Below are positions 54,580 through 63,363 of a stretch of DNA of 64,000 bases, piece by piece. A model generated the notes under the pieces. It ran no database searches. It saw only the letters and a program-made list of their open reading frames with translations, and was not told where the DNA came from. The position numbers were made by a program, and so were the translations under genes. Origin of the DNA: an uncultured Prevotellaceae bacterium (GTDB taxonomy: Bacteria > Bacteroidota > Bacteroidia > Bacteroidales > Bacteroidaceae); the NCBI GenBank assembly GCA_946186505.1, contig CAMHNI010000001.1:163416-227415 (forward strand), read 5' to 3'. Numbering within the stretch: the first letter of the stretch is position 1; every line of letters begins with the position of its first letter.

Positions 54580-55605
54580 TTATTGATTGAAAAACTTCTT
54601 TCCGTTACGGATGACAACGCCGCGATAACCGGCATCTATCCGCTGACCCTTCAGGTTGTAGGCTGGTGCATTGGCATCCATGTCTGTCTTGATGGCATTG
54701 ATGCTGGCAGCATCCTTGCCATTGACAGAGATAAGATTGCCGCTGACCAGTTCGGGAGTGGTCACGTCATCCTTGACATACTTCTGCAGCAGACCCTGCA
54801 CCTCTACCAGGTCTCCCTCTTTCAGCAGCGAGATGGTCTCCTCATCGAAGTTTGCATTCTCAAAGCTCTTGGCACGGAAGACGGTCAGCGTGGTTGTGCC
54901 GCCCTTCTCGTCAGCCATCGTGAAATTCACGTTGCCATAGAGTGTTCCGTCGGCCTTGCGCTGGAAGTCGGGAGCTCCTACGATGTAACCCTTTACCAGA
55001 TATTTATCTGTCGTCTTTGCACCATTATCAAGTGCATTGACAATTTCGAGAGCCTTGGCCACATTCACATTTTGTACCTCTGGTTCTGGTACAGGATCCG
55101 GGTCGGTAGAAGTGCCCTTCTTCCAAATCAGAATCTTGGTAAGCTGGGTGTTGTGATTACTATTTACCTTGAGCGTATAGATGGTCCCTGCAGCCTGTTT
55201 GCCCTCAGCGATTTTATACTGGTTAGTTGCTGTTGCACCCGTTGTCTCGGTACTGACAGCCTCGTCGCCAACGTAAATATTCTGCAAGGTAGCAGCAGAG
55301 GCTCCTTCACGGCCGATAATGTCGATACGTTCCACATCAAAGCTAAATGCAGAGAATGTGATAGTTGCTCCCTGTTTTCCGAAAATGACATAGTGGTCTT
55401 TTTCGTTAAACTTGTGACCATTCGATGACTCACTGAAAGAAAGTGTGACACCATCCTTGCTATAACTTGCAGCGGTCTTTACATAATCTGTTGGAAAATT
55501 CCAACCGTCGTTGCTTGTCAAGTCAATGGTCAGTTCCTGAGCATTGGCGTGCATGCCAAACAAAGCTAACAAGGCAACGAGCGAAAAGCGTAGTTTTCTG
55601 TTCAT
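54580..55605 (-). CDS. secreted protein with OB-fold (DUF6359-like) domain
   Basis: The ATG at 55605 (MNRKLRFSLVALLALFGMHA, signal peptide to about 23) is chosen; 55611 would add two residues, and the frame to 55767 crosses the promoter. The 341-aa protein has an N-terminal beta domain (about 25-170) and an OB-like domain (about 190-300; KYLVKGYIVGAPDFQ, NVNFTMADEKGGTTTLTVFR, GDLVEVQGLLQKY). It ends in APAYNLKGQRIDAGYRGVVI, the short C-terminal tail common on secreted Prevotella proteins. Function unknown; an extracellular binding role is possible. Confidence 0.75.
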   Translation of the reverse strand: MNRKLRFSLVALLALFGMHANAQELTIDLTSNDGWNFPTDYVKTAASYSKDGVTLSFSESSNGHKFNEKDHYVIFGKQGATITFSAFSFDVERIDIIGREGASAATLQNIYVGDEAVSTETTGATATNQYKIAEGKQAAGTIYTLKVNSNHNTQLTKILIWKKGTSTDPDPVPEPEVQNVNVAKALEIVNALDNGAKTTDKYLVKGYIVGAPDFQRKADGTLYGNVNFTMADEKGGTTTLTVFRAKSFENANFDEETISLLKEGDLVEVQGLLQKYVKDDVTTPELVSGNLISVNGKDAASINAIKTDMDANAPAYNLKGQRIDAGYRGVVIRNGKKFFNQ

Positions 55606-55642
55606 AAGCATAATAATTTGTTTGTGATTTATAAAGATGCTG

Positions 55643-55673
55643 CAAAGATAGAAATTTTTATTGGAAAAAGCAA
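55643..55673 (-). promoter_or_regulatory. promoter of the OB-fold protein gene
   Basis: On the minus strand TTG (55673-55671), 20 nt, TATCTTTG (55650-55643), 38 nt before the chosen ATG. Confidence 0.75.
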
Positions 55674-55773
55674 GCAAAAGTGAGAAGAAATCTGCATAAT
55701 ACTTTTGCCAAGCTTCGGAATGATACGTTCCAAAGCTTGGCAAGAGACAGGACGTTTGAAGTTGCAACCTCTT

Positions 55774-56721
55774 TTACAGGGGATATTCGTCAAAGGCGTA
55801 AAGGACAGTGCTCAAGTAGCGCTCACCGGTGTCTGGCAGCAGGACAACAATTTTCTTGTCTTTGTTCTCTGGACGCTTGGCAATCTCTGCTGCAGCGAAG
55901 GCTGCGGCACCGGCGGAGATGCCAACCAGCAGACCTTCTTGCTTGGCGAGTTCACGGCCGGTGCGGATGGCATCGTCGTTCTCCACGTCGAAGACTTCAT
56001 CGATGACATCGGCATCATAGGTCTTAGGAACGAATCCGGCACCGATACCCTGAATCTTGTGGGGGCCGCTCTGTCCGCCATTCAGCACAGGACTCGACTT
56101 TGGTTCTACGGCGATAATCTTTACGTTGGGGTTCTGTTCCTTCAGATACTTACCGGCACCTGAAATGGTACCGCCAGTACCTACGCCGCCCACGAAGATA
56201 TCGACTTGGCCGTCAGTGTCGCGCCAGATTTCCGGACCCGTGGTGGCATAGTGCTTGGCGGGGTTGGCGGCGTTCTCAAACTGCTGGAGGATGACACTGC
56301 CAGGGATAGTATTACGTAGTTCCTCGGCGGCGCGGATGGCACCGGGCATGCCGTCCTTACCAGAGGTGAGGCGCACCTCAGCACCGTAGGCCTTCACGAG
56401 GTTACGACGCTCCACACTCATGGTTTCGGGCATGGTAAGGATAAGACGGTAGCCCTTGACGGCCGATACCAGTGCCAATCCTACGCCTGTGTTTCCGCTG
56501 GTTGGTTCGATGATGGTAGCACCGGGCTTCAGTATGCCTTTAGCTTCTGCGTCCTCAATCATCGCCAGCGCAATGCGGTCCTTCACGCTGCCGCCAGGGT
56601 TGAAAAACTCTACTTTTGCAATCACGGGTGTAGCAAGTCCCTTTGCCTGTGAATACTTGTTGAGCTCTAAGAGTGGAGTGTTGCCGACGAGCTCGGTCAG
56701 CTGTTTTGCAATCTTTGTCAT
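55774..56721 (-). CDS. cysK: cysteine synthase A (O-acetylserine sulfhydrylase)
   Basis: The ATG at 56721 ([20 protein letters not shown]) is chosen; the longer frame crosses the promoter. The 315-aa PLP enzyme makes cysteine from O-acetylserine and sulfide. The PLP Lys lies in [12 protein letters not shown], the substrate loop is [10 protein letters not shown] and the phosphate-binding loop is [15 protein letters not shown]. Length and motifs are normal. A 24-bp palindrome at 56818-56841 lies just beyond its promoter. Confidence 0.95.
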   Translation of the reverse strand: MTKIAKQLTELVGNTPLLELNKYSQAKGLATPVIAKVEFFNPGGSVKDRIALAMIEDAEAKGILKPGATIIEPTSGNTGVGLALVSAVKGYRLILTMPETMSVERRNLVKAYGAEVRLTSGKDGMPGAIRAAEELRNTIPGSVILQQFENAANPAKHYATTGPEIWRDTDGQVDIFVGGVGTGGTISGAGKYLKEQNPNVKIIAVEPKSSPVLNGGQSGPHKIQGIGAGFVPKTYDADVIDEVFDVENDDAIRTGRELAKQEGLLVGISAGAAAFAAAEIAKRPENKDKKIVVLLPDTGERYLSTVLYAFDEYPL

Positions 56722-56767
56722 AGTCTTATCCTTTTTGTTTATATAAAAAAATAAATGTTTCTGGGTG

Positions 56768-56798
56768 CAAAGGTACGGCCTTTTCCGCATTCCCACAA
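56768..56798 (-). promoter_or_regulatory. promoter of cysK
   Basis: On the minus strand TTG (56798-56796), 20 nt, TACCTTTG (56775-56768), 46 nt before the ATG. Confidence 0.8.
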
Positions 56799-56817
56799 TA
56801 CCATTGAAACGTCATTT

Positions 56818-56841
56818 CATATACCAAACGTTTGGTATATG
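56818..56841. promoter_or_regulatory. 24-bp perfect palindrome, probable operator
   Basis: CATATACCAAAC followed by its exact complement GTTTGGTATATG. It lies between the divergent cysK and AlbA-domain genes, 19 nt upstream of the cysK TTG box and 40 nt upstream of the other gene's TTTG box. A dimeric regulator binding here could control both genes. There is no T-run, so it is unlikely to be a terminator. Confidence 0.65.
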
Positions 56842-56881
56842 TTGCTTTTCCCCCTTCAGAATAACTCAAATATTGGTTTTA

Positions 56882-56913
56882 TTTGGTTTTTCACCCACTT
56901 ATTTGTACCTTTG
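56882..56913 (+). promoter_or_regulatory. promoter of the AlbA-domain gene
   Basis: TTTG at 56882-56885, 20 nt, TACCTTTG at 56906-56913; the ATG at 56922 follows after 8 nt, so the transcript is nearly leaderless. Confidence 0.8.
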
Positions 56914-56921
56914 CACTCATT

Positions 56922-57548
56922 ATGGACGACAAGCACTATCTTCTCTGCCTCATTCGTGAGGGCGAACACCAGCAGCAGGATTTCAAGTATCGCGTTGCCG
57001 ACGCCTGCAAACTGGCTCGTTCTGTGTCGGCTTTTGCCAATACCGATGGTGGTCGTCTGCTTATCGGGGTGCGTGACGATGGCCACATATCTGGAGTCCG
57101 TAGTGAAGAGGAAATATATATGATGCATCAGGCGGCCTATAAATACTGCAAGCCCGAGGCAAGCATCAAGTTCGACACTTATCACACTGATGGTCGCACC
57201 ATTGTCGTGGCAACCGTATCACCTTCTGCCAAACGTCCTGTCTATGCACAGGACGAGGAAGGGCGTATGCGTGCCTATATCCGTATTGCCGACGAGAACA
57301 TCATGGCTTCGCCCGTTCATCTCGCCCTTTGGCGGGAATCGCAGAAACCTCAGGGGGCCATGCTTGTCTATGATGATGACATCCGCCAGCTCCTCCATGT
57401 CATGCAGGGCTGCCAGACGCTGAACCAGATAGTACGTCTCTCTCGTCTTCCCCGTCACAAAGTGGTGTCACTGATTGCCCGTCTTATCCGTTTCGGCACT
57501 GTCCGATGGGAATACAGTGCTCAGCAGTTCCTCTTTAGTCTTATATAA
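56922..57548 (+). CDS. Schlafen/AlbA_2-domain putative DNA-binding protein
   Basis: The start is at the ATG at 56922 (MDDKHYLLCLIREGEHQQQD), since the longer frame includes the promoter. The 208-aa protein has an AlbA_2 domain (about 10-125): GEHQQQDFKYRV, ARSVSAFANTDGGRLLIGV and the loop DDGHISGV. A C-terminal winged-helix-like region follows (about 150-205; LNQIVRLSRLPRHKVVSLIA). Such proteins are usually annotated as transcriptional regulators or ATP-binding; the target is unknown. It could bind the adjacent palindrome, but that is only inference. Confidence 0.82.
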   Translation: MDDKHYLLCLIREGEHQQQDFKYRVADACKLARSVSAFANTDGGRLLIGVRDDGHISGVRSEEEIYMMHQAAYKYCKPEASIKFDTYHTDGRTIVVATVSPSAKRPVYAQDEEGRMRAYIRIADENIMASPVHLALWRESQKPQGAMLVYDDDIRQLLHVMQGCQTLNQIVRLSRLPRHKVVSLIARLIRFGTVRWEYSAQQFLFSLI

Positions 57549-57612
57549 CCTGATCGTGTGGCGCCTTCGTTCTAATTATTCGGATGACTGAGCTTCCACC
57601 CCACATCACAAC

Positions 57613-57711
57613 ACCGCCCCGCTGCACTTACTAAGAGTGCGGCGGGGCGGCAGATGTTGGAGAGGGCTTTTGCAGGGGAATTGTCAGCTTGACGTGTCAA
57701 GAAGAATCAAA
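57613..57711. repeat. 99-bp direct repeat with hairpin, copy A
   Basis: This is identical to 60568-60666 except at one base (CTAAG against CTGAG). It opens with a strong hairpin, CCGCCCCGC-T-GCACT against AGTGC-G-GCGGGGCGG, and ends GACGTGTCAAGAAGAATCAA. It lies 34 bp beyond the 3' end of the fimbrillin-like gene. In that gene's direction of transcription the hairpin is the distal part and has no T-run. Confidence 0.93.
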
Positions 57712-57744
57712 TTCCAGTCCCTGCGATTGACCTTCGATGAAGAT

Positions 57745-60381
57745 TTACTGACGATAAATAGTTATCTTGGTATTTTCATCTTTAGTATATGTATAAGTTG
57801 GGTTCAGCCAAGTACCACCACTATTGGTTCTTGTATAGCTATATACTATATCACCAACCTTCAGATCACTCTTGGGAATGTAATACGTCGTGTTACCTAG
57901 CCTAAATTGATAATAATAAGCATTTTCACCACTATCCCCAACATTAGAGACACCATCACCTATTCGCTGGGGGTCACCACCATTTATTTTAACACGAATT
58001 GTGACACCTGTTTTAACGGGCTTTCCTGTAAATTTAGCAATAAGAGTCTTGTTGCCATCTAAATTAGTGATAGTACAAGAGTTGTAGCTGGTAGCACTTG
58101 TTATCTTAGTATCACCATCGTACCATCCGTCAAAAGTGTAGTTGTTTGTACTAAATGTTCCGTTAAGTTGAACTGTCACATCAGTGCCTTCCTTACCAGA
58201 TTTTGTGTTTGTAGGTGGCACCCTAATATTATATGGCAACTCACCACTCTGGTTTTGAGCAGTCCAAGTTACAGTATAGGTTGGAATCGCAGCAAAGCGA
58301 GCTTCCAGCGTTGTGTTTGCAGATGGTGTGTACGAGTAGGGGTTATCGTTAGATGCCAGTGTACCATTGATATACCATCCCTCGAATTTGGTGTCATTAT
58401 CGTTTGGAGTAGCAGTGAGCGTCACCGTCTGACCTTCCGTAATACTCTCGACATCAGGACTTACCGTGCCGTTTCCGGTTACAGTTACGCCGAAGGTATA
58501 AGTGGCAGGAATCTTCACGTATAGACCTGAAGGCGAGAAACCACGGGTCATGCGGCTGGGAGCTACCGAGAAGAGTTCAACAGTGCCACCTGCTGTCAGA
58601 TCGTCAACCTTGATGTACCAAGTACCCGCATAGGGTGCATCTCCTGAAACAGTCACCTCAGCATAACCGTCAGTGACATTGCCGGTTGTTGTCACGGTCA
58701 AGGATATCGGTCCATCCAGAGGTGTACCGTCAGCATCGGTGGCAATCACATTATAGGTAGCAACGGGAACAGTGGGCTGGTCGCTACCGCCCTGGCCGGC
58801 TTCACCATTACCGTTGTCGGGCAGGTTGACGGCAGCGTTGGCACCATCGATCCACTCGCTGACGGTAGCGTCAATCTTGACGGAGGTCATGCCGATGTGG
58901 ATCTTGATGTCGTACTGCTTGCCAGGCTCGAAGTCGATGCCCTCGCCGAAGATGGCCTCCTTGTAGATGTTGTTCTCGATGGTAGAACCCTTCGTCACAC
59001 CGTCCGAGAGGGTGTTGGCCAGGTTCTTGTCGATGGTCTCCACATCGTAGGAGATATACACGTTGACATCCTCGTTCTGAGCACGGGGAATGACATAGAA
59101 GTAGCCGTCGTTGGCTGCAGGGTCGCCGCCGAAGAGCAGCACAGATCCCTGATAGCCCGTGGCTTCCTCTGCACCCTGTACCGAAGCAGCTGCCTCGGCA
59201 GCCTCCTTCACCAGGTCGCCTGCTGCTGCCACACCGGGATTCTTATTAGCACCGAACGTGTAGCCGGCAATGATGGTCTTGGCATCGTCCTTCCACAGCG
59301 TTTCGGGCTGGCAGTAGTTCTCAATGATCTTCTCGTTCAGGCCTATCGGGGTCTCGCTCTTCTGCTCGTTGCTCTGAGTACCCTCCTTGCCGTCCTTCAG
59401 GCCGTCAAAATAGGTGATCTTCGAGAAGGCCAGGTCCTTCGTGCCGTCGAAGTCCTTCCACAGCGGCAGGTTCTTCTCGACGTTGTTCAGGTTGAGCGCA
59501 CCCTGGGTGGCCCAGCCCTCAATGGCGAACGAGCGGACGTAGATACGCGTCTTGGCGGCGTCGATGATCTCGGTCTCAGCCGTGCCCTCCGCCGTGGTGG
59601 GCGTGTTCTTGTCGGCTACATAGTCCACGGAAATACGCACCTTGGCCAGCGAGTGGCGCAGGTTGAACACCAGCTTGTCGGTCTCAGGCTTCTCGGGCTT
59701 CACCAGGTCGATGAAGGGCATTCCCTCCTCTACCGACACACCGGCGTTGGCACCGGCCTGGTCGATGGGCGTGTAGTTGTCGGCAGCGTCCTGGGCGGCG
59801 ACACCCCACAGCAGGTCAACAGAGTGTGCGGGGTCGGTGTCAACCACGTACTTGACGACGGGGTCGCCGGTGGTTGTGTTGCGGTTCACCGAGATGATGC
59901 CGTACTTCTGGTAGTGCTCGATGGAGTCCTTGTCGGTCATCGTCTTCGGGACGATGAGCTGGCCGGTGGTGGGCTCGAACTGCGTCCAAGGAGCGTAGGC
60001 GAAGAAGGTCACGTAGTCGATGTCGTCGGACTTGGCGGCGTCACCGTACTCGTTGGGCCAGTACTTCACAGGCTCGTACTTCCAGGCTTCGCCGTCGCTG
60101 GTCACCTGCTGGTTGTACATGAAGTTGGGCTTCGCGCTGGTGCTGTACTGCTCGCTGGCGGTGTAGTAGGCGAACACACCGAAGCCGTTCGTACCGATGT
60201 TGGAATTGGTCAGGTCGCCATACTGGCCAGCGCCACGGGTGAGGCCGCGCTGGGCATAGACATCGAACTTGACGCCGCTGTCTGCCTCACTCTTCTGCAA
60301 AGCGCTCTTGTCGAGAACGTCGTTCTCAGAGCATGCGGCCATCAGGACCGCTGCTACTGCAAATAAGAATAGTTTTTTCAT
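57745..60381 (-). CDS. fimbrillin-like surface lipoprotein with InlB B-repeat tail
   Basis: The ATG at 60381 gives MKKLFLFAVAAVLMAACSEN, a lipoprotein signal (60390 adds three residues). The 878-aa product has a fimbrillin/Mfa-like fold in its first 540 or so residues: VKFDVYAQRGLTR, VKYWPNE, VTFFAYAPW, LRHSLAKVRISVDY and FEPGKQYDIKIHIGMTSVKI. A C-terminal region (about 645-790) has two divergent InlB B-repeats with KFEGWYINGT and TFDGWYDGDT, then a beta-rich end. It is probably a pilus or surface adhesin subunit. The gene is bracketed by 99-bp direct repeats. Confidence 0.8.
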   Translation of the reverse strand: MKKLFLFAVAAVLMAACSENDVLDKSALQKSEADSGVKFDVYAQRGLTRGAGQYGDLTNSNIGTNGFGVFAYYTASEQYSTSAKPNFMYNQQVTSDGEAWKYEPVKYWPNEYGDAAKSDDIDYVTFFAYAPWTQFEPTTGQLIVPKTMTDKDSIEHYQKYGIISVNRNTTTGDPVVKYVVDTDPAHSVDLLWGVAAQDAADNYTPIDQAGANAGVSVEEGMPFIDLVKPEKPETDKLVFNLRHSLAKVRISVDYVADKNTPTTAEGTAETEIIDAAKTRIYVRSFAIEGWATQGALNLNNVEKNLPLWKDFDGTKDLAFSKITYFDGLKDGKEGTQSNEQKSETPIGLNEKIIENYCQPETLWKDDAKTIIAGYTFGANKNPGVAAAGDLVKEAAEAAASVQGAEEATGYQGSVLLFGGDPAANDGYFYVIPRAQNEDVNVYISYDVETIDKNLANTLSDGVTKGSTIENNIYKEAIFGEGIDFEPGKQYDIKIHIGMTSVKIDATVSEWIDGANAAVNLPDNGNGEAGQGGSDQPTVPVATYNVIATDADGTPLDGPISLTVTTTGNVTDGYAEVTVSGDAPYAGTWYIKVDDLTAGGTVELFSVAPSRMTRGFSPSGLYVKIPATYTFGVTVTGNGTVSPDVESITEGQTVTLTATPNDNDTKFEGWYINGTLASNDNPYSYTPSANTTLEARFAAIPTYTVTWTAQNQSGELPYNIRVPPTNTKSGKEGTDVTVQLNGTFSTNNYTFDGWYDGDTKITSATSYNSCTITNLDGNKTLIAKFTGKPVKTGVTIRVKINGGDPQRIGDGVSNVGDSGENAYYYQFRLGNTTYYIPKSDLKVGDIVYSYTRTNSGGTWLNPTYTYTKDENTKITIYRQ

Positions 60382-60457
60382 ATTAAACATGTTTATAAAT
60401 GGTTAAAATATTCTACACTCTTGCCGTTGTCTTCACGAACAACTACACAACACGCTG

Positions 60458-60465
60458 CAAAAATA
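60458..60465 (-). promoter_or_regulatory. -7 element of the fimbrillin-like gene
   Basis: TATTTTTG on the minus strand, 76 nt before the ATG at 60381. No clear TTTG lies 20 nt upstream. Confidence 0.5.
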
Positions 60466-60567
60466 ATAAAAAATTAGTTAACCGCCATCAGGGATGTAGT
60501 AAAAAAACGTTAAAAGGCAGAAATTTCCGTCATTAACGTCATTCTGGCTACGCATCTGTATCACAGT

Positions 60568-60666
60568 ACCGCCCCGCTGCACTTACTGAGAGTGCGGCGG
60601 GGCGGCAGATGTTGGAGAGGGCTTTTGCAGGGGAATTGTCAGCTTGACGTGTCAAGAAGAATCAAA
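60568..60666. repeat. 99-bp direct repeat with hairpin, copy B
   Basis: This is the second copy, upstream of the fimbrillin-like gene, in the same orientation as copy A (98 of 99 identical). Its end overlaps the last five codons of the small minus-strand ORF at 60652-60963. Confidence 0.93.
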
Positions 60667-60963
60667 CCGTCCCCATGAGTCCGAGTAGCGAAGCGGCCGT
60701 TCTACCTTGGTCGCTCTTACTACCTCAGGGACGCAAGAAGCCGATAACGTCCATTTCATATTTCTTTGTCCATTCTTTTTAATGAAACTTACAATGTCTA
60801 TAACAATGTCTCCTAATTTATTTGTTTCACCATCTATGCTTTCTCGAAAGGTATCTGGAACAGCTATCTGGAAATAGGAGAATGCTTCTTTAATATCATA
60901 AGACAAATCATCTATAGATTTTTCATTTATGGCATAATAGATTGGATTCGTCAGTTTGCTCAT
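60652..60963 (-). CDS. hypothetical protein, possibly hybrid at its C terminus
   Basis: This 103-aa ORF starts at an ATG 22 nt from the left inverted repeat of the VirE element and reads away from it. The first 70 residues look protein-like (YYAINEKSIDDLSYDIKEAF, DTFRESIDGETNKLGDIVID). The last 30 or so (RATKVERPLRYSDSW) are encoded by an imperfect palindrome at 60669-60732 and by the end of the 99-bp repeat, so the original C terminus may be lost. No family recognised. Confidence 0.5.
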   Translation of the reverse strand: MSKLTNPIYYAINEKSIDDLSYDIKEAFSYFQIAVPDTFRESIDGETNKLGDIVIDIVSFIKKNGQRNMKWTLSASCVPEVVRATKVERPLRYSDSWGRFDSS

Positions 60964-60984
60964 ATACTAGAGAATTTTCTCGTC

Positions 60985-61069
60985 AAAGGGTGACACGCTG
61001 ACACAACCCCGATGTACAAAGGGTGTGCAACGTTTTGAAGGGTGACACACGCTGACACAAGGGTGACAC
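60985..61069 (+). repeat. left 85-bp inverted repeat of the VirE element
   Basis: It begins AAAGGGTGACACGCTGACAC and ends AGGGTGACAC. It contains repeated TGACAC units on one strand, like iterons. Confidence 0.93.
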
Positions 61070-61089
61070 GCTGGCAGTCGTACTTTTAA

Positions 61090-61234
61090 GCCCGACTTAC
61101 CCGGATGACGGAAGGCTTCTGTAAGGCGAAAGGCGGCGGTTTCGGGCTGAATTCTCTCGAGAATTTGGGCGTTAGGCGGCCCCTAACGGGTAGTAAGTCG
61201 GCATGTTAGCGTTGAATTCTCGAGAGAATTCAGC
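61090..61234. promoter_or_regulatory. nested palindromes in the VirE leader
   Basis: Three concentric inverted pairs: GCCCGACTTACCCG (61090-61103) with CGGGTAGTAAGTCGGC (61187-61202); GCTGAATTCTCTCGAGAATT (61146-61165) with its exact complement at 61215-61234; and CGTTAGG with CCTAACG (61170-61188). Each GAATTCTCTCGAGAATT is also nearly self-complementary. This may be an origin-like or regulatory cruciform. Confidence 0.75.
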
Positions 61235-61289
61235 AGCAAATGGCACGCTTTTTGCAGGTAAGAAGGTGTTACTAACCAAGTAAGGACGC

Positions 61290-63353
61290 ATGAAAGACAT
61301 TAGTAAGTTGTTGATGAAGTATCTCTACCGCCGTGAGTGGAAGGAGAAGTACGTGACGCTCAGCCAGATAGCCGAGTGGACGAAGAGTGGTAAATACCGT
61401 CATCGTGTGGACGCTGCCAGGGGGTTCAGGGAGATTTCCGTCGACGGCGGAATGGTCTGCGGGCCGATGGCGGCAGAGGAACTGCCGAAAGTGATGCCTG
61501 CCAACGGGGCGGGGCCCAGTTATACGGGCCTCGTGCTGCTGTCGTTCCGCGTTGACGAGGGCGTGGAGACATTGGAGCGGCTGCGCCGGACGGTGAACCT
61601 GTGGGAGCAGACGGTGCTGTCGTTCATTGGGGCCGAGGGGCGGTCGCTTGAGGTGATTGTGGCGTATAGGCTGACTGGTGGCGGGCTGCCTGCGGATGAG
61701 CCGCAAGTAGCTCTGTTTCAGCAGTATGCGTATAAGCGGGCGGCGGAGTTTGCGCTGGCATCGACGGGCTTCAAGCCTGTCGAGGTGGCGCACGACGGCT
61801 CCGAGTCGTTCCGCATCTCCTACGATGAGCTGGTGTACTACCATCCGGAGGCTAAGCCGATAGAGATGGTGCAGCCCAGGGAGCCGCTGACTGACGAGTC
61901 GGCCCAGATGGTCGGGAAGCCGGCTGAGGTGAAGCTCGATACGGAGGTGCTGCCTGGCTACACGCGCCGCGAGATGGACGCAACGAAGTTCAACTTCATC
62001 TGTCGCGAACTGGCCAACGGCAAGGAGAAGGACGAGGACGAGTATCTGATGACGTTAGCTGCGGAGTGCCGCAAGGCGGGCATCGACAAGGAACTGGCCA
62101 TCAAGGAGACCATCGCGATGGGGCTGTTCTTCAAGAAGGACGTCCTGGTGCGTTCGACGTTCAATGCGGCCTACGAGAAGCACCCCTTGGGGCGGAAGAA
62201 CCCTGTGGAGCGGTCGCTGATGCACCAGCAGCTGCTGGAGGAATTCCTGCGCCGCCGCTATATGTTCCGCCGCAACAGCGTGACGGGCGACTTGGAGTAT
62301 CAGGAGAAGTACCGCTATGCGCTGTGGTGGAAGCCGCTGACCGAGGAGGCGCGCAACGACATCAACAATGCGGCCATCGAGGAGGGCATCAAGGTGTGGC
62401 CGAAGGACCTGGAGCGCGTGCTCGTCTCTGAGCATACCGCCACCTACGACCCTGTGCGCGAGTGGCTCGACGGCCTGCCCGCCTGGGACGGCCGCGACCG
62501 CCTCGGCGAGCTGGCCGACCGCGTCAGGACGCAGACACCCGGCTGGCGCGAGAACTTCAAGATATGGATGCGCTCGATGGTGAGCCAGTGGCGTACAGGC
62601 CGCAATGCGATGTACGGTGCCCAGATGGTGCTGATGCTCGTTGGCGGCCAGGGTACGCGCAAGTCGACCTTCATGCGGATGCTGCTGCCGCGCGAGCTGA
62701 TGCCGTTCTACATCGACCGCATCGACTTTGCCAACCGCAAGGAGGCCCTGCGGGCGCTAAGCCGCTTCCTGCTCATCAACATCGACGAGTACGACCAGGT
62801 ATCGAAGGCGCAGACGGCCTTCCTGAAGCACCTCATCCAGCGCACGGACGTGAAGGAGCGCAAGCTCTACTCGACAACGTTTGAGCAGAGTCAGCGCTAT
62901 GCCGCCTTCTGCGCTACTACCAACTCGCTGGTCCCGCTGAAGGACGAGAGCGGCAGCCGCCGCTATATGGTGGTCGAGGTGAGCGGCGTGATTGATACTG
63001 ACACGCAGGGCGACAAGGCCATCGACTACCGCCAGCTCTACGCCCAGATTGTCGAGGAAATCGAAAACGGCGAAGAGTACGCCTTCACGGGTGAGCGCGA
63101 ACAGCTGATTGTGGCACAGAACGCCGACTACTATGAGACGCCCAATGTGGTGAGCATCTTCGAAGACCACTACCACAAGCCAACGGCTACTGAGGAGGTC
63201 GTGCTGATGAGTCCGACGGAAATTATAAGTGCGCTGAAACTGAATCCCGCGAACCATTCCTACGCGACACTGTTAGGGTTGTATCTGCGCAGAAACGGCT
63301 TCGAAAGGGGCGAAGGACGCCAGCGGCGGCTCTATAAACTGGCGGAAAACTGA
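61290..63353 (+). CDS. VirE/BT4734-type primase-helicase-like protein
   Basis: This 687-aa protein has a BT4734-like N-terminal domain (about 1-200; GPSYTGLVLLSFRVDEGVET, VIVAYRLTGGGLP), a helical linker and a VirE P-loop domain (about 390-640). The Walker-like loop is VGGQGTRKSTFMRM (Lys458), where Arg replaces the Gly that usually precedes Lys. FLLINIDEYDQV acts as Walker B, then FCATTNSLVPLKDESGSRRY. A helical C-terminal domain follows. Such proteins resemble the replication ATPases of phage satellites. It is the only gene between the 85-bp inverted repeats. Confidence 0.85.
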   Translation: MKDISKLLMKYLYRREWKEKYVTLSQIAEWTKSGKYRHRVDAARGFREISVDGGMVCGPMAAEELPKVMPANGAGPSYTGLVLLSFRVDEGVETLERLRRTVNLWEQTVLSFIGAEGRSLEVIVAYRLTGGGLPADEPQVALFQQYAYKRAAEFALASTGFKPVEVAHDGSESFRISYDELVYYHPEAKPIEMVQPREPLTDESAQMVGKPAEVKLDTEVLPGYTRREMDATKFNFICRELANGKEKDEDEYLMTLAAECRKAGIDKELAIKETIAMGLFFKKDVLVRSTFNAAYEKHPLGRKNPVERSLMHQQLLEEFLRRRYMFRRNSVTGDLEYQEKYRYALWWKPLTEEARNDINNAAIEEGIKVWPKDLERVLVSEHTATYDPVREWLDGLPAWDGRDRLGELADRVRTQTPGWRENFKIWMRSMVSQWRTGRNAMYGAQMVLMLVGGQGTRKSTFMRMLLPRELMPFYIDRIDFANRKEALRALSRFLLINIDEYDQVSKAQTAFLKHLIQRTDVKERKLYSTTFEQSQRYAAFCATTNSLVPLKDESGSRRYMVVEVSGVIDTDTQGDKAIDYRQLYAQIVEEIENGEEYAFTGEREQLIVAQNADYYETPNVVSIFEDHYHKPTATEEVVLMSPTEIISALKLNPANHSYATLLGLYLRRNGFERGEGRQRRLYKLAEN

Positions 63354-63363
63354 CCATCCGGGT

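Noticed and set aside
58897..60366. 489-aa plus-strand open frame antisense to the fimbrillin-like gene
   Set aside because: It is a shadow frame with low-complexity Val/Leu/Gly/Arg composition. The minus-strand frame has a lipoprotein signal and recognisable domains.
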